Shown here one piece after another: positions 27,446-39,717 of a stretch of 64,000 bases of DNA (position 1 is its first letter; each line of letters begins with the position of its first letter). Position numbers and translations under genes: made by a program. The stretch is from Phorcus lineatus (taxonomy: Eukaryota; Mollusca; Gastropoda; Trochida; Trochidae). A model generated the notes under the pieces. It worked only from the letters and a program-made list of their open reading frames with translations. It was not told where the DNA came from and made no database searches. The DNA is taken from the NCBI GenBank assembly GCA_921293015.1, contig OV121092.1, positions 36,587,764 through 36,651,763 on the forward strand, in the 5' to 3' direction.

Positions 27446-28693
27446 ATGTATATTTCTAAACCAAACTTTCATCAAATAAACACCACATTGTGTTCTATCG
27501 ATTGAGCAATAGCAATTTCATGTCCGGTTCTTGGTTTGGCCTCAAGTTTCGAGCTTAAACAGGTACAGATAGCTGATTTTGACCAAATTCGCGGAAAAAG
27601 ACTGAGTCCAATATATGCATATTGTTGTAGCGAGCGCGATAACTTTCTTAAAAATGCATATTTCTAAACCAATCTTTCATCAATTGTACATCACATTGTG
27701 TTCTATCGATTGAGCAATAGCAATTTCATGTCCGATTCTTGGTTTGGGCTCCAGATTCGAGCTTAAACAGGTACAGATAGCTGATTTTGACCAAATTCGC
27801 GGAAAAAGACTGAGTCCAATATATGCATATTGTTGTAGCGAGCACGATAACTTTCTTAAAAATGCATATTTCTAAACCAAACTTTCATCAAATAAACACC
27901 ACATTGTGTTCTATCGATTGAGCAATAGCAATTTCATGTCCGGTTCTTGGTTTGGCCTCAAGTTTCGAGCTTAAACAGGTACAGATAGCTGATTTTGACC
28001 AAATTCGCGGAAAAAGACTGAGTCCAATATATGCATATTGTTGTAGCGAGCGCGATAACTTTCTTAAAAATGCATATTTCTAAACCAATCTTTCATCAAT
28101 TGTACATCACATTGTGTTCTATCGATTGAGCAATAGCAATTTCATGTCCGATTCTTGGTTTGGGCTCCAGATTCGAGCTTAAACAGGTACAGATAGCTGA
28201 TTTTGACCAAATTCGCGGAAAAAGACTGAGTCCAATATATGCATATTGTTGTAGCGAGCACGATAACTTTCTTAAAAATGCATATTTCTAAACCAAACTT
28301 TCATCAAATAAACACCACATTGTGTTCTATCGATTGAGCAATAGCAATTTCATGTCCGGTTCTTGGTTTGGCCTCAAGTTTCGAGCTTAAACAGGTACAG
28401 ATAGCTGATTTTGACCAAATTCGCGGAAAAAGACTGAGTCCAATATATGCATATTGTTGTAGCGAGCGCGATAACTTTCTTAAAAATGCATATTTCTAAA
28501 CCAATCTTTCATCAATTGTACATCACATTGTGTTCTATCGATTGAGCAATAGCAATTTCATGTCCGATTCTTGGTTTGGGCTCCAGATTCGAGCTTAAAC
28601 AGGTACAGATAGCTGATTTTGACCAAATTCGCGGAAAAAGACTGAGTCCAATATATGCATATTGTTGTAGCGAGCGCGATAACTTTCTTAAAA
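27446..28693 (+). repeat. Dimeric HOR (416 bp), three tandem copies
   Basis: A CAAATAAACACC monomer alternates with a CAATCTTT/CAATTG monomer three times: 27446-27861, 27862-28277, 28278-28693. Copies are nearly identical. I see ATGTAT instead of ATGCAT at 27446, and GAGCGCG instead of GAGCACG in the last monomer. Confidence 0.9.
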
Positions 28694-31600
28694 ATGCATA
28701 TTTCTAAACCAAACTTTCATCAAATGTACACCACATTGTGTTCTATCGATTGAGCAATACCAATTTCCTGTCCGGTTCTTGGTTTGGGCTCCAGATTCGA
28801 GCTTAAACAGGTACAGATAGCTGATTTTGACCAAATTCGCGGAAAAAGACTGAGTCCAATATATGCATATTGTTGTAGCGAGCGCGATAACTTTCTTAAA
28901 AATGCATATTTCTAAACCAAACTTTCATCAAATGTACATCACATTGTGTTCTATCGATTGAGCAAGACCAATTTCCTGTCCGGTTCTTGGTTTGGCCTCA
29001 AGTTTCAAGCTTAAACAGGTACAGATAGCTGATTTTGACCAAATTCGCGGGAAAAGACTGAGTCCAAGATATGCATATTGTTGTAGCGAGCGCGATAACT
29101 TTCTTAAAAATGCATATTTCTAAACCAAACTTTCATCAAATGTACATCACATTGTGTTCTTTCGATTGAGCAATAGCAATTTCCTGTCCGATTCTTGGTT
29201 TGGCCTCCAGATTCGAGCTTAAACAGGTACAGATAGCTGATTTTGAACAAACTCGCGAAAAAAGACTGAGTCCAATATATGCATATTGTTGTAGCGAGCA
29301 CGATAACTTTCTTAAAAATGCATATTTCTAAACCAAACTTTCATCAAATGTACACCACATTGTGTTCTATCGATTGAGCAATACCAATTTCATGTCCGAT
29401 TCTTGGTTTGGGCTCCAGATTCGAGCTTAAACAGGTACAGATAGCTGATTTTGACCAAATTCGCGGAAAAAGACTGAGTCCAAGATATGCATATTGTTGT
29501 AGCGAGCGCGATAACTTTCTTAAAAATGCATATTTCTAAACCAAACTTTCATCAAATGTACATCACATTGTGTTCTATCGATTGAGCAAGACCAATTTCC
29601 TGTCCGGTTCTTGGTTTGGCCTCAAGTTTCGAGCTTAAACAGGTACAGATAGCTGATTTTGACCAAATTTGCGAAAAAAGACTGAGTCCAATATATGCAT
29701 ATTGTTGTAGCGAGCGCGATAACTTTCTTAAAAATGCATATTTCTAAACCAAACTTTCATCAAATGTACATCACATTGTGTTCTATCGATTGAGCAATAC
29801 CAATTTCCTGTCCGAATCTTGGTTTGGGCTCAAGATTCGAGCTTAAACAGGTACAGATAGCTGATTTTGAACAAATTCGCGGAAAAAGACTGAGTCCAAT
29901 ATATGCATATTGTTGTAGCGAGCACGATAACTTTCTTAAAAATGCATATTTCTAAACCAAACTTTCATCAAATGTACACCACATTGTGTTCTATCGATTG
30001 AGCAATACCAATTTCATGTCCGATTCTTGGTTTGGGCTCCAGATTCGAGCTTAAACAGGTACAGATAGCTGATTTTGACCAAATTCGCGGAAAAAGACTG
30101 AGTCCAAGATATGCATATTGTTGTAGCGAGCGCGATAACTTTCTTAAAAATGCATATTTCTAAACCAAACTTTCATCAAATGTACATCACATTGTGTTCT
30201 ATCGATTGAGCAAGACCAATTTCCTGTCCGGTTCTTGGTTTGGCCTCAAGTTTCGAGCTTAAACAGGTACAGATAGCTGATTTTGACCAAATTTGCGAAA
30301 AAAGACTGAGTCCAATATATGCATATTGTTGTAGCGAGCGCGATAACTTTCTTAAAAATGCATATTTCTAAACCAAACTTTCATCAAATGTACACCACAT
30401 TGTGTTCTATCGATTGAGCAATAGCAATTTCATGTCCTATTATTGGTTTGGGCTCCAGATTCGAGCTTAAACAGGTACAGATAGCTGATTTTGACCAAAT
30501 TCGCGGAAAAAGACTGAGTCCAATATATGCATATTGTTGTAGCGAGCACGATAACTTTCTTAAAAATGCATATTTCTAAACCAAACTTTCATCAAATGTA
30601 CACCACATTGTGTTCTATCGATTGAGCAATAGCAATTTCATGTCCGATTCTTGGTTTGGGCTCCAGATTCGAGCTTAAACAGGTACAGATAGCTGATTTT
30701 GACCAAATTCGCGGGAAAAGACTGAGTCCAATATATGCATATTGTTGTAGCGAGCGCGATAACTTTCTTAAAAATGCATATTTCTAAACCAAACTTTCAT
30801 CAAATGTACACCACATTGTGTTCTATCGATTGAGCAACAGCAATTTCCTGTCCGATTCTTGGTTTGGGCTCCAGATTCGAGCTTAAACAGGTACAGATAG
30901 CTGATTTTGACCAAATTCGCGGAAAAAGACTGAGTCCAAGATATGCATATTGTTGTAGCGAGCGCGATAACTTTCTTAAAAATGCATATTTCTAAACCAA
31001 ACTTTCATCAAATGTACATCACATTGTGTTCTATCAATTGAGCAATACCAATTTCCTGTCCGATTCTTGGTTTGGCCTCCAGATTCGAGCTTAAACAGGT
31101 ACAGATAGCTGATTTTGACCAAATTCGCGGAAAAAGACTGAGTCCAATATATGCATATTGTTGTAGCGAGCGTGATAACTTTCTTAAAAATGCATATTTC
31201 TAAACCAAACTTTCATCAAATGTACATCACATTGTGTTCTAACAATTGAGCAATACCAATTTCCTGTCCGATTCTTGGTTTGGCCTCCAGATTCGAGCTT
31301 AAACAGGTACAGATAGCTGATTTTGAACAAATTCGCGGAAAAAGACTGAGTCCAATATATGCATATTGTTGTAGCGAGCACGATAACTTTCTTAAAAATG
31401 CATATTTCTAAACCAAACTTTCATCAAATGTACATCACATTGTGTTCTATCGATTGAGCAATACCAATTTCCTGTCCGGTTCTTGGTTTGGCCTCAAGTT
31501 TCGAGCTTAAACAGGTACAGATAGCTGATTTTGACCAAATTCGCGGAAAAAGACTGAGTCCAAGATATGCATATTGTTGTAGCGAGCGCGATAACTTTCT

Positions 31601-31813
31601 TAAAAATGCATATTTCTAAACCAAACTTTCATCAAATGTACATCACATTGTGTTCTATCGATTGAGCAATAGCAATTTCATGTCCGGTTCTTGGTTTGGC
31701 CTCAAGTTTCGAGCTTAAACAGGTACAGATAGCTGATTTTGACCAAATTCGCGGAAAAAGACTGAGTCCAATATATGCATATTGTTGTAGCGAGCGCGAT
31801 AACTTTCTTAAAA
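28694..31813 (+). repeat. Fifteen-monomer module with 624-bp trimers
   Basis: It begins with the mixed monomer and triad (28694-29525). Next is the series AAGACC/TTTGCG monomer, CCGAATC monomer, beta with CCAAGATATG, AAGACC/TTTGCG. Then come delta/beta at 30358, beta CGCGGG, CAACAGC, ATCAATTG, TAACAATTG and three alphas. The stretch 29318-31397 is copied at 37846-39717 with one monomer fewer. Confidence 0.78.
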
Positions 31814-34800
31814 ATGCATATTTCTAAACCAAACTTTCATCAAATGTACATCACATTGTGTTCTATCGATTGAGCAATACCAATTTCCTGTCCGGTTCTT
31901 GGTTTGGCCTCAAGTTTCGAGCTTAAACAGGTACAGATAGCTGATTTTGACCAAATTCGCGGAAAAAGACTGAGTCCAAGATATGCATATTGTTGTAGCG
32001 AGCGCGATAACTTTCTTAAAAATGCATATTTCTAAACCAAACTTTCATCAAATGTACACCACATTGTGTTCTATCGATTAAGCAATACCAATTTCCTGTC
32101 CGGTTCTTGGTTTGGCCTCAAGTTTCGAGCTTAAACAGGTACAGATAGCTGATTTTGACCATATTCGCGGAAAAAGACTGAGTCCAATATATGCATATTG
32201 TTGTAGCGAGCGCGATAACTTTCTTAAAAATGCATATTTCTAAACCAAACTTTCATCAAATGTACACCACATTGTGTTCTATCGATTGAGCAACAGCAAT
32301 TTCCTGTCCGATTCTTGGTTTGGGCTCCAGATTCGAGCTTAAACAGGTACAGATAGCTGATTTTGACCAAATTCGCGGAAAAAGACTGAGTCCAATATAT
32401 GCATATTGTTGTAGCGAGCACGATAACTTTCTTAAAAATGCATATTTCTAAACCAAACTTTCATCAAATGTACATCACATTGTGTTCTATCAATTGAGCA
32501 ATACCAATTTCCTGTCCGATTCTTGGTTTGGCCTCCAGATTCGAGCTTAAACAGGTACAGATAGCTGATTTTGACCAAATTCGCGGGAAAAGACTGAGTC
32601 CAATATATGCATATTGTTGTAGCGAGCGTGATAACTTTCTTAAAAATGCATATTTCTAAACCAAACTTTCATCAAATGTACATCACATTGTGTTCTAACA
32701 ATTGAGCAATACCAATTTCCTGTCCGATTCTTGGTTTGGCCTCCAGATTCGAGCTTAAACAGGTACAGATAGCTGATTTTGAACAAATTCGCGGAAAAAG
32801 ACTGAGTCCAATATATGCATATTGTTGTAGCGAGCACGATAACTTTCTTAAAAATGCATATTTCTAAACCAAACTTTCATCAAATGTACATCACATTGTG
32901 TTCTATCGATTGAGCAATACCAATTTCCTGTCCGGTTCTTGGTTTGGCCTCAAGTTTCGAGCTTAAACAGGTACAGATAGCTGATTTTGACCAAATTCGC
33001 GGAAAAAGACTGAGTCCAAGATATGCATATTGTTGTAGCGAGCGCGATAACTTTCTTAAAAATGCATATTTCTAAACCAAACTTTCATCAAATGTACATC
33101 ACATTGTGTTCTATCGATTGAGCAATAGCAATTTCATGTCCGGTTCTTGGTTTGGCCTCAAGTTTCGAGCTTAAACAGGTACAGATAGCTGATTTTGACC
33201 AAATTCGCGGAAAAAGACTGAGTCCAATATATGCATATTGTTGTAGCGAGCGCGATAACTTTCTTAAAAATGCATATTTCTAAACCAAACTTTCATCAAA
33301 TGTACATCACATTGTGTTCTATCGATTGAGCAATACCAATTTCCTGTCCGGTTCTTGGTTTGGCCTCAAGTTTCGAGCTTAAACAGGTACAGATAGCTGA
33401 TTTTGACCAAATTCGCGGAAAAAGACTGAGTCCAATATATGCATATTGTTGTAGCGAGCGCGATAACTTTCTTAAAAATGCATATTTCTAAACCAAACTT
33501 TCATCAAATGTACATCACATTGTGTTCTAACAATTGAGCAATACCAATTTCCTGTCCGATTCTTGGTTTGGCCTCCAGATTCGAGCTTAAACAGGTACAG
33601 ATAGCTGATTTTGAACAAATTCGCGGAAAAAGACTGAGTCCAATATATGCATATTGTTGTAGCGAGCACGATAACTTTCTTAAAAATGCATATTTCTAAA
33701 CCAAACTTTCATCAAATGTACATCACATTGTGTTCTATCGATTGAGCAATACCAATTTCCTGTCCGGTTCTTGGTTTGGCCTCAAGTTTCGAGCTTAAAC
33801 AGGTACAGATAGCTGATTTTGACCAAATTCGCGGAAAAAGACTGAGTCCAAGATATGCATATTGTTGTAGCGAGCGCGATAACTTTCTTAAAAATGCATA
33901 TTTCTAAACCAAACTTTCATCAAATGTACACCACATTGTGTTCTATCGATTAAGCAATACCAATTTCCTGTCCGGTTCTTGGTTTGGCCTCAAGTTTCGA
34001 GCTTAAACAGGTACAGATAGCTGATTTTGACCATATTCGCGGAAAAAGACTGAGTCCAATATATGCATATTGTTGTAGCGAGCGCGATAACTTTCTTAAA
34101 AATGCATATTTCTAAACCAAACTTTCATCAAATGTACACCACATTGTGTTCTATCGATTGAGCAACAGCAATTTCCTGTCCGATTCTTGGTTTGGGCTCC
34201 AGATTCGAGCTTAAACAGGTACAGATAGCTGATTTTGACCAAATTCGCGGAAAAAGACTGAGTCCAATATATGCATATTGTTGTAGCGAGCGCGATAACT
34301 TTCTTAAAAATGCATATTTCTAAACCAAACTTTCATCAAATGTACATCACATTGTGTTCTATCAATTGAGCAATACCAATTTCCTGTCCGATTCTTGGTT
34401 TGGCCTCCAGATTCGAGCTTAAACAGGTACAGATAGCTGATTTTGACCAAATTCGCGGGAAAAGACTGAGTCCAATATATGCATATTGTTGTAGCGAGCG
34501 TGATAACTTTCTTAAAAATGCATATTTCTAAACCAAACTTTCATCAAATGTACATCACATTGTGTTCTAACAATTGAGCAATACCAATTTCCTGTCCGAT
34601 TCTTGGTTTGGCCTCCAGATTCGAGCTTAAACAGGTACAGATAGCTGATTTTGAACAAATTCGCGGAAAAAGACTGAGTCCAATATATGCATATTGTTGT
34701 AGCGAGCACGATAACTTTCTTAAAAATGCATATTTCTAAACCAAACTTTCATCAAATGTACATCACATTGTGTTCTATCGATTGAGCAATACCAATTTCC

Positions 34801-35557
34801 TGTCCGGTTCTTGGTTTGGCCTCAAGTTTCGAGCTTAAACAGGTACAGATAGCTGATTTTGACCAAATTCGCGGAAAAAGACTGAGTCCAAGATATGCAT
34901 ATTGTTGTAGCGAGCGCGATAACTTTCTTAAAAATGCATATTTCTAAACCAAACTTTCATCAAATGTACATCACATTGTGTTCTATCGATTGAGCAATAG
35001 CAATTTCATGTCCGGTTCTTGGTTTGGCCTCAAGTTTCGAGCTTAAACAGGTACAGATAGCTGATTTTGACCAAATTCGCGGAAAAAGACTGAGTCCAAT
35101 ATATGCATATTGTTGTAGCGAGCGCGATAACTTTCTTAAAAATGCATATTTCTAAACCAAACTTTCATCAAATGTACATCACATTGTGTTCTATCGATTG
35201 AGCAATACCAATTTCCTGTCCGGTTCTTGGTTTGGCCTCAAGTTTCGAGCTTAAACAGGTACAGATAGCTGATTTTGACCAAATTCGCGGAAAAAGACTG
35301 AGTCCAATATATGCATATTGTTGTAGCGAGCGCGATAACTTTCTTAAAAATGCATATTTCTAAACCAAACTTTCATCAAATGTACATCACATTGCGTTCT
35401 AACAATTGAGCAATACCAATTTCCTGTCCGATTCTTGGTTTGGCCTCCAGATTCGAGCTTAAACAGGTACAGATAGCTGATTTTGAACAAATTCGCGGAA
35501 AAAGACTGAGTCCAATATATGCATATTGTTGTAGCGAGCACGATAACTTTCTTAAAA
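31814..35557 (+). repeat. Nine-monomer HOR (1872 bp), two tandem copies
   Basis: Copy 1 is 31814-33685 and copy 2 is 33686-35557. The order is alpha (CCAAGATATG), GATTAAG/CCATATT, CAACAGC, ATCAATTG with CGCGGG, TAACAATTG, alpha (CCAAGATATG), alpha (TTTCATG), alpha, TAACAATTG. By eye there are two differences in 1872 bp: m191 A/G in the CAACAGC monomer (32230 against 34102), and ATTGTG against ATTGCG in the last monomer (33478 against 35350). Confidence 0.92.
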
Positions 35558-37013
35558 ATGCATATTTCTAAACCAAACTTTCATCAAATGTACATCACAT
35601 TGTGTTCTATCGATTGAGCAATACCAATTTCCTGTCCGGTTCTTGGTTTGGCCTCAAGTTTCGAGCTTAAACAGGTACAGATAGCTGATTTTGACCAAAT
35701 TCGCGGAAAAAGACTGAGTCCAATATATGCATATTGTTGTAGCGAGCACGATAACTTTCTTAAAAATGCATATTTCTAAACCAAACTTTCATCAAATAAA
35801 CACCACATTGTGTTCTATCGATTGAGCAATAGCAATTTCATGTCCGGTTCTTGGTTTGGCCTCAAGTTTCGAGCTTAAACAGGTACAGATAGCTGATTTT
35901 GACCAAATTCGCGGAAAAAGACTGAGTCCAATATATGCATATTGTTGTAGCGAGCGCGATAACTTTCTTAAAAATGCATATTTCTAAACCAATCTTTCAT
36001 CAATTGTACATCACATTGTGTTCTATCGATTGAGCAATAGCAATTTCATGTCCGATTCTTGGTTTGGGCTCCAGATTCGAGCTTAAACAGGTACAGATAG
36101 CTGATTTTGACCAAATTCGCGGAAAAAGACTGAGTCCAATATATGCATATTGTTGTAGCGAGCGCGATAACTTTCTTAAAAATGCATATTTCTAAACCAA
36201 ACTTTCATCAAATGTACACCACATTGTGTTCTATCGATTGAGCAAGACCAATTTCCTGTCCGGTTCTTGGTTTGGGCTCCAGATTCGAGCTTAAACAGGT
36301 ACAGATAGCTGATTTTGACCAAATTCGCGGAAAAAGACTGAGTCCAATATATGCATATTGTTGTAGCGAGCGCGATAACTTTCTTAAAAATGCATATTTC
36401 TAAACCAAACTTTCATCAAATGTACATCACATTGTGTTCTATCGATTGAGCAATACCAATTTCCTGTCCGGTTCTTGGTTTGGCCTCAAGTTTCAAGCTT
36501 AAACAGGTACAGATAGCTGATTTTGACCAAATTCGCGGGAAAAGACTGAGTCCAAGATATGCATATTGTTGTAGCGAGCGCGATAACTTTCTTAAAAATG
36601 CATATTTCTAAACCAAACTTTCATCAAATGTACATCACATTGTGTTCTTTCGATTGAGCAATAGCAATTTCCTGTCCGATTCTTGGTTTGGCCTCCAGAT
36701 TCGAGCTTAAACAGGTACAGATAGCTGATTTTGAACAAATTCGCGAAAAAAGACTGAGTCCAATATATGCATATTGTTGTAGCGAGCACGATAACTTTCT
36801 TAAAAATGCATATTTCTAAACCAAACTTTCATCAAATGTACACCACATTGTGTTCTATCGATTAAGCAATACCAATTTCCTGTCCGGTTCTTGGTTTGGC
36901 CTCAAGTTTCGAGCTTAAACAGGTACAGATAGCTGATTTTGACCATATTCGCGGAAAAAGACTGAGTCCAATATATGCATATTGTTGTAGCGAGCACGAT
37001 AACTTTCTTAAAA
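35558..37013 (+). repeat. Seven-monomer module related to 25990-27445
   Basis: The order is alpha, CAAATAAACACC, CAATCTTT/CAATTG, mixed GGTTC/GGGCTCC monomer (with AAGACC), alpha TTTCAAG/CGCGGG, m52-T monomer, GATTAAG/CCATATT. The order matches 25990-27445 except that the beta monomer of the triad is missing here and an alpha monomer precedes. Confidence 0.8.
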
Positions 37014-37845
37014 ATGCATATTTCTAAACCAAACTTTCATCAAATAAACACCACATTGTGTTCTATCGATTGAGCAATAGCAATTTCATGTCCGGTTCTT
37101 GGTTTGGCCTCAAGTTTCGAGCTTAAACAGGTACAGATAGCTGATTTTGACCAAATTCGCGGAAAAAGACTGAGTCCAATATATGCATATTGTTGTAGCG
37201 AGCGCGATAACTTTCTTAAAAATGCATATTTCTAAACCAATCTTTCATCAATTGTACATCACATTGTGTTCTATCGATTGAGCAATAGCAATTTCATGTC
37301 CGATTCTTGGTTTGGGCTCCAGATTCGAGCTTAAACAGGTACAGATAGCTGATTTTGACCAAATTCGCGGAAAAAGACTGAGTCCAATATATGCATATTG
37401 TTGTAGCGAGCACGATAACTTTCTTAAAAATGCATATTTCTAAACCAAACTTTCATCAAATAAACACCACATTGTGTTCTATCGATTGAGCAATAGCAAT
37501 TTCATGTCCGGTTCTTGGTTTGGCCTCAAGTTTCGAGCTTAAACAGGTACAGATAGCTGATTTTGACCAAATTCGCGGAAAAAGACTGAGTCCAATATAT
37601 GCATATTGTTGTAGCGAGCGCGATAACTTTCTTAAAAATGCATATTTCTAAACCAATCTTTCATCAATTGTACATCACATTGTGTTCTATCGATTGAGCA
37701 ATAGCAATTTCATGTCCGATTCTTGGTTTGGGCTCCAGATTCGAGCTTAAACAGGTACAGATAGCTGATTTTGACCAAATTCGCGAAAAAAGACTGAGTC
37801 CAATATATGCATATTGTTGTAGCGAGCACGATAACTTTCTTAAAA
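37014..37845 (+). repeat. Dimeric HOR (416 bp), two tandem copies
   Basis: This is the same CAAATAAACACC plus CAATCTTT/CAATTG dimer as at 27446, here in two copies: 37014-37429 and 37430-37845. The last monomer has CGCGAAA rather than CGCGGAA. The copy-number difference between the two loci (three against two) fits expansion or contraction by unequal exchange. Confidence 0.88.
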
Positions 37846-39717
37846 ATGCATATTTCTAAACCAAACTTTCATCAAATGTACACCACATTGTGTTCTATCG
37901 ATTGAGCAATACCAATTTCATGTCCGATTCTTGGTTTGGGCTCCAGATTCGAGCTTAAACAGGTACAGATAGCTGATTTTGACCAAATTCGCGGAAAAAG
38001 ACTGAGTCCAAGATATGCATATTGTTGTAGCGAGCGCGATAACTTTCTTAAAAATGCATATTTCTAAACCAAACTTTCATCAAATGTACATCACATTGTG
38101 TTCTATCGATTGAGCAAGACCAATTTCCTGTCCGGTTCTTGGTTTGGCCTCAAGTTTCGAGCTTAAACAGGTACAGATAGCTGATTTTGACCAAATTTGC
38201 GAAAAAAGACTGAGTCCAATATATGCATATTGTTGTAGCGAGCGCGATAACTTTCTTAAAAATGCATATTTCTAAACCAAACTTTCATCAAATGTACATC
38301 ACATTGTGTTCTATCGATTGAGCAATACCAATTTCCTGTCCGAATCTTGGTTTGGGCTCAAGATTCGAGCTTAAACAGGTACAGATAGCTGATTTTGAAC
38401 AAATTCGCGGAAAAAGACTGAGTCCAATATATGCATATTGTTGTAGCGAGCACGATAACTTTCTTAAAAATGCATATTTCTAAACCAAACTTTCATCAAA
38501 TGTACACCACATTGTGTTCTATCGATTGAGCAATACCAATTTCCTGTCCGATTCTTGGTTTGGCCTCCAGATTCGAGCTTAAACAGGTACAGATAGCTGA
38601 TTTTGAACAAATTCGCGGAAAAAGACTGAGTCCAATATATGCATATTGTTGTAGCGAGCACGATAACTTTCTTAAAAATGCATATTTCTAAACCAAACTT
38701 TCATCAAATGTACATCACATTGTGTTCTATCGATTGAGCAAGACCAATTTCCTGTCCGGTTCTTGGTTTGGCCTCAAGTTTCGAGCTTAAACAGGTACAG
38801 ATAGCTGATTTTGACCAAATTTGCGAAAAAAGACTGAGTCCAATATATGCATATTGTTGTAGCGAGCGCGATAACTTTCTTAAAAATGCATATTTCTAAA
38901 CCAAACTTTCATCAAATGTACACCACATTGTGTTCTATCGATTGAGCAATAGCAATTTCATGTCCGATTCTTGGTTTGGGCTCCAGATTCGAGCTTAAAC
39001 AGGTACAGATAGCTGATTTTGACCAAATTCGCGGGAAAAGACTGAGTCCAATATATGCATATTGTTGTAGCGAGCGCGATAACTTTCTTAAAAATGCATA
39101 TTTCTAAACCAAACTTTCATCAAATGTACACCACATTGTGTTCTATCGATTGAGCAACAGCAATTTCCTGTCCGATTCTTGGTTTGGGCTCCAGATTCGA
39201 GCTTAAACAGGTACAGATAGCTGATTTTGACCAAATTCGCGGAAAAAGACTGAGTCCAATATATGCATATTGTTGTAGCGAGCGCGATAACTTTCTTAAA
39301 AATGCATATTTCTAAACCAAACTTTCATCAAATGTACATCACATTGTGTTCTATCAATTGAGCAATACCAATTTCCTGTCCGATTCTTGGTTTGGCCTCC
39401 AGATTCGAGCTTAAACAGGTACAGATAGCTGATTTTGACCAAATTCGCGGAAAAAGACTGAGTCCAATATATGCATATTGTTGTAGCGAGCGTGATAACT
39501 TTCTTAAAAATGCATATTTCTAAACCAAACTTTCATCAAATGTACATCACATTGTGTTCTAACAATTGAGCAATACCAATTTCCTGTCCGATTCTTGGTT
39601 TGGCCTCCAGATTCGAGCTTAAACAGGTACAGATAGCTGATTTTGAACAAATTCGCGGAAAAAGACTGAGTCCAATATATGCATATTGTTGTAGCGAGCA
39701 CGATAACTTTCTTAAAA
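37846..39717 (+). repeat. Nine-monomer copy of 29318-31397
   Basis: The order is beta CCAAGATATG, AAGACC/TTTGCG, CCGAATC, gamma with CACCAC, AAGACC/TTTGCG, beta CGCGGG, CAACAGC, ATCAATTG, TAACAATTG. The offset to the earlier copy is 8528 bp (41 monomers) up to 38885 and 8320 bp (40 monomers) after it, because the delta/beta monomer at 30358 has no counterpart. Confidence 0.82.

Noticed and set aside
38470..38677. Beta/gamma recombinant monomer
   Set aside because: Only one site (m38 C) supports the beta head, so a point change explains it equally well.
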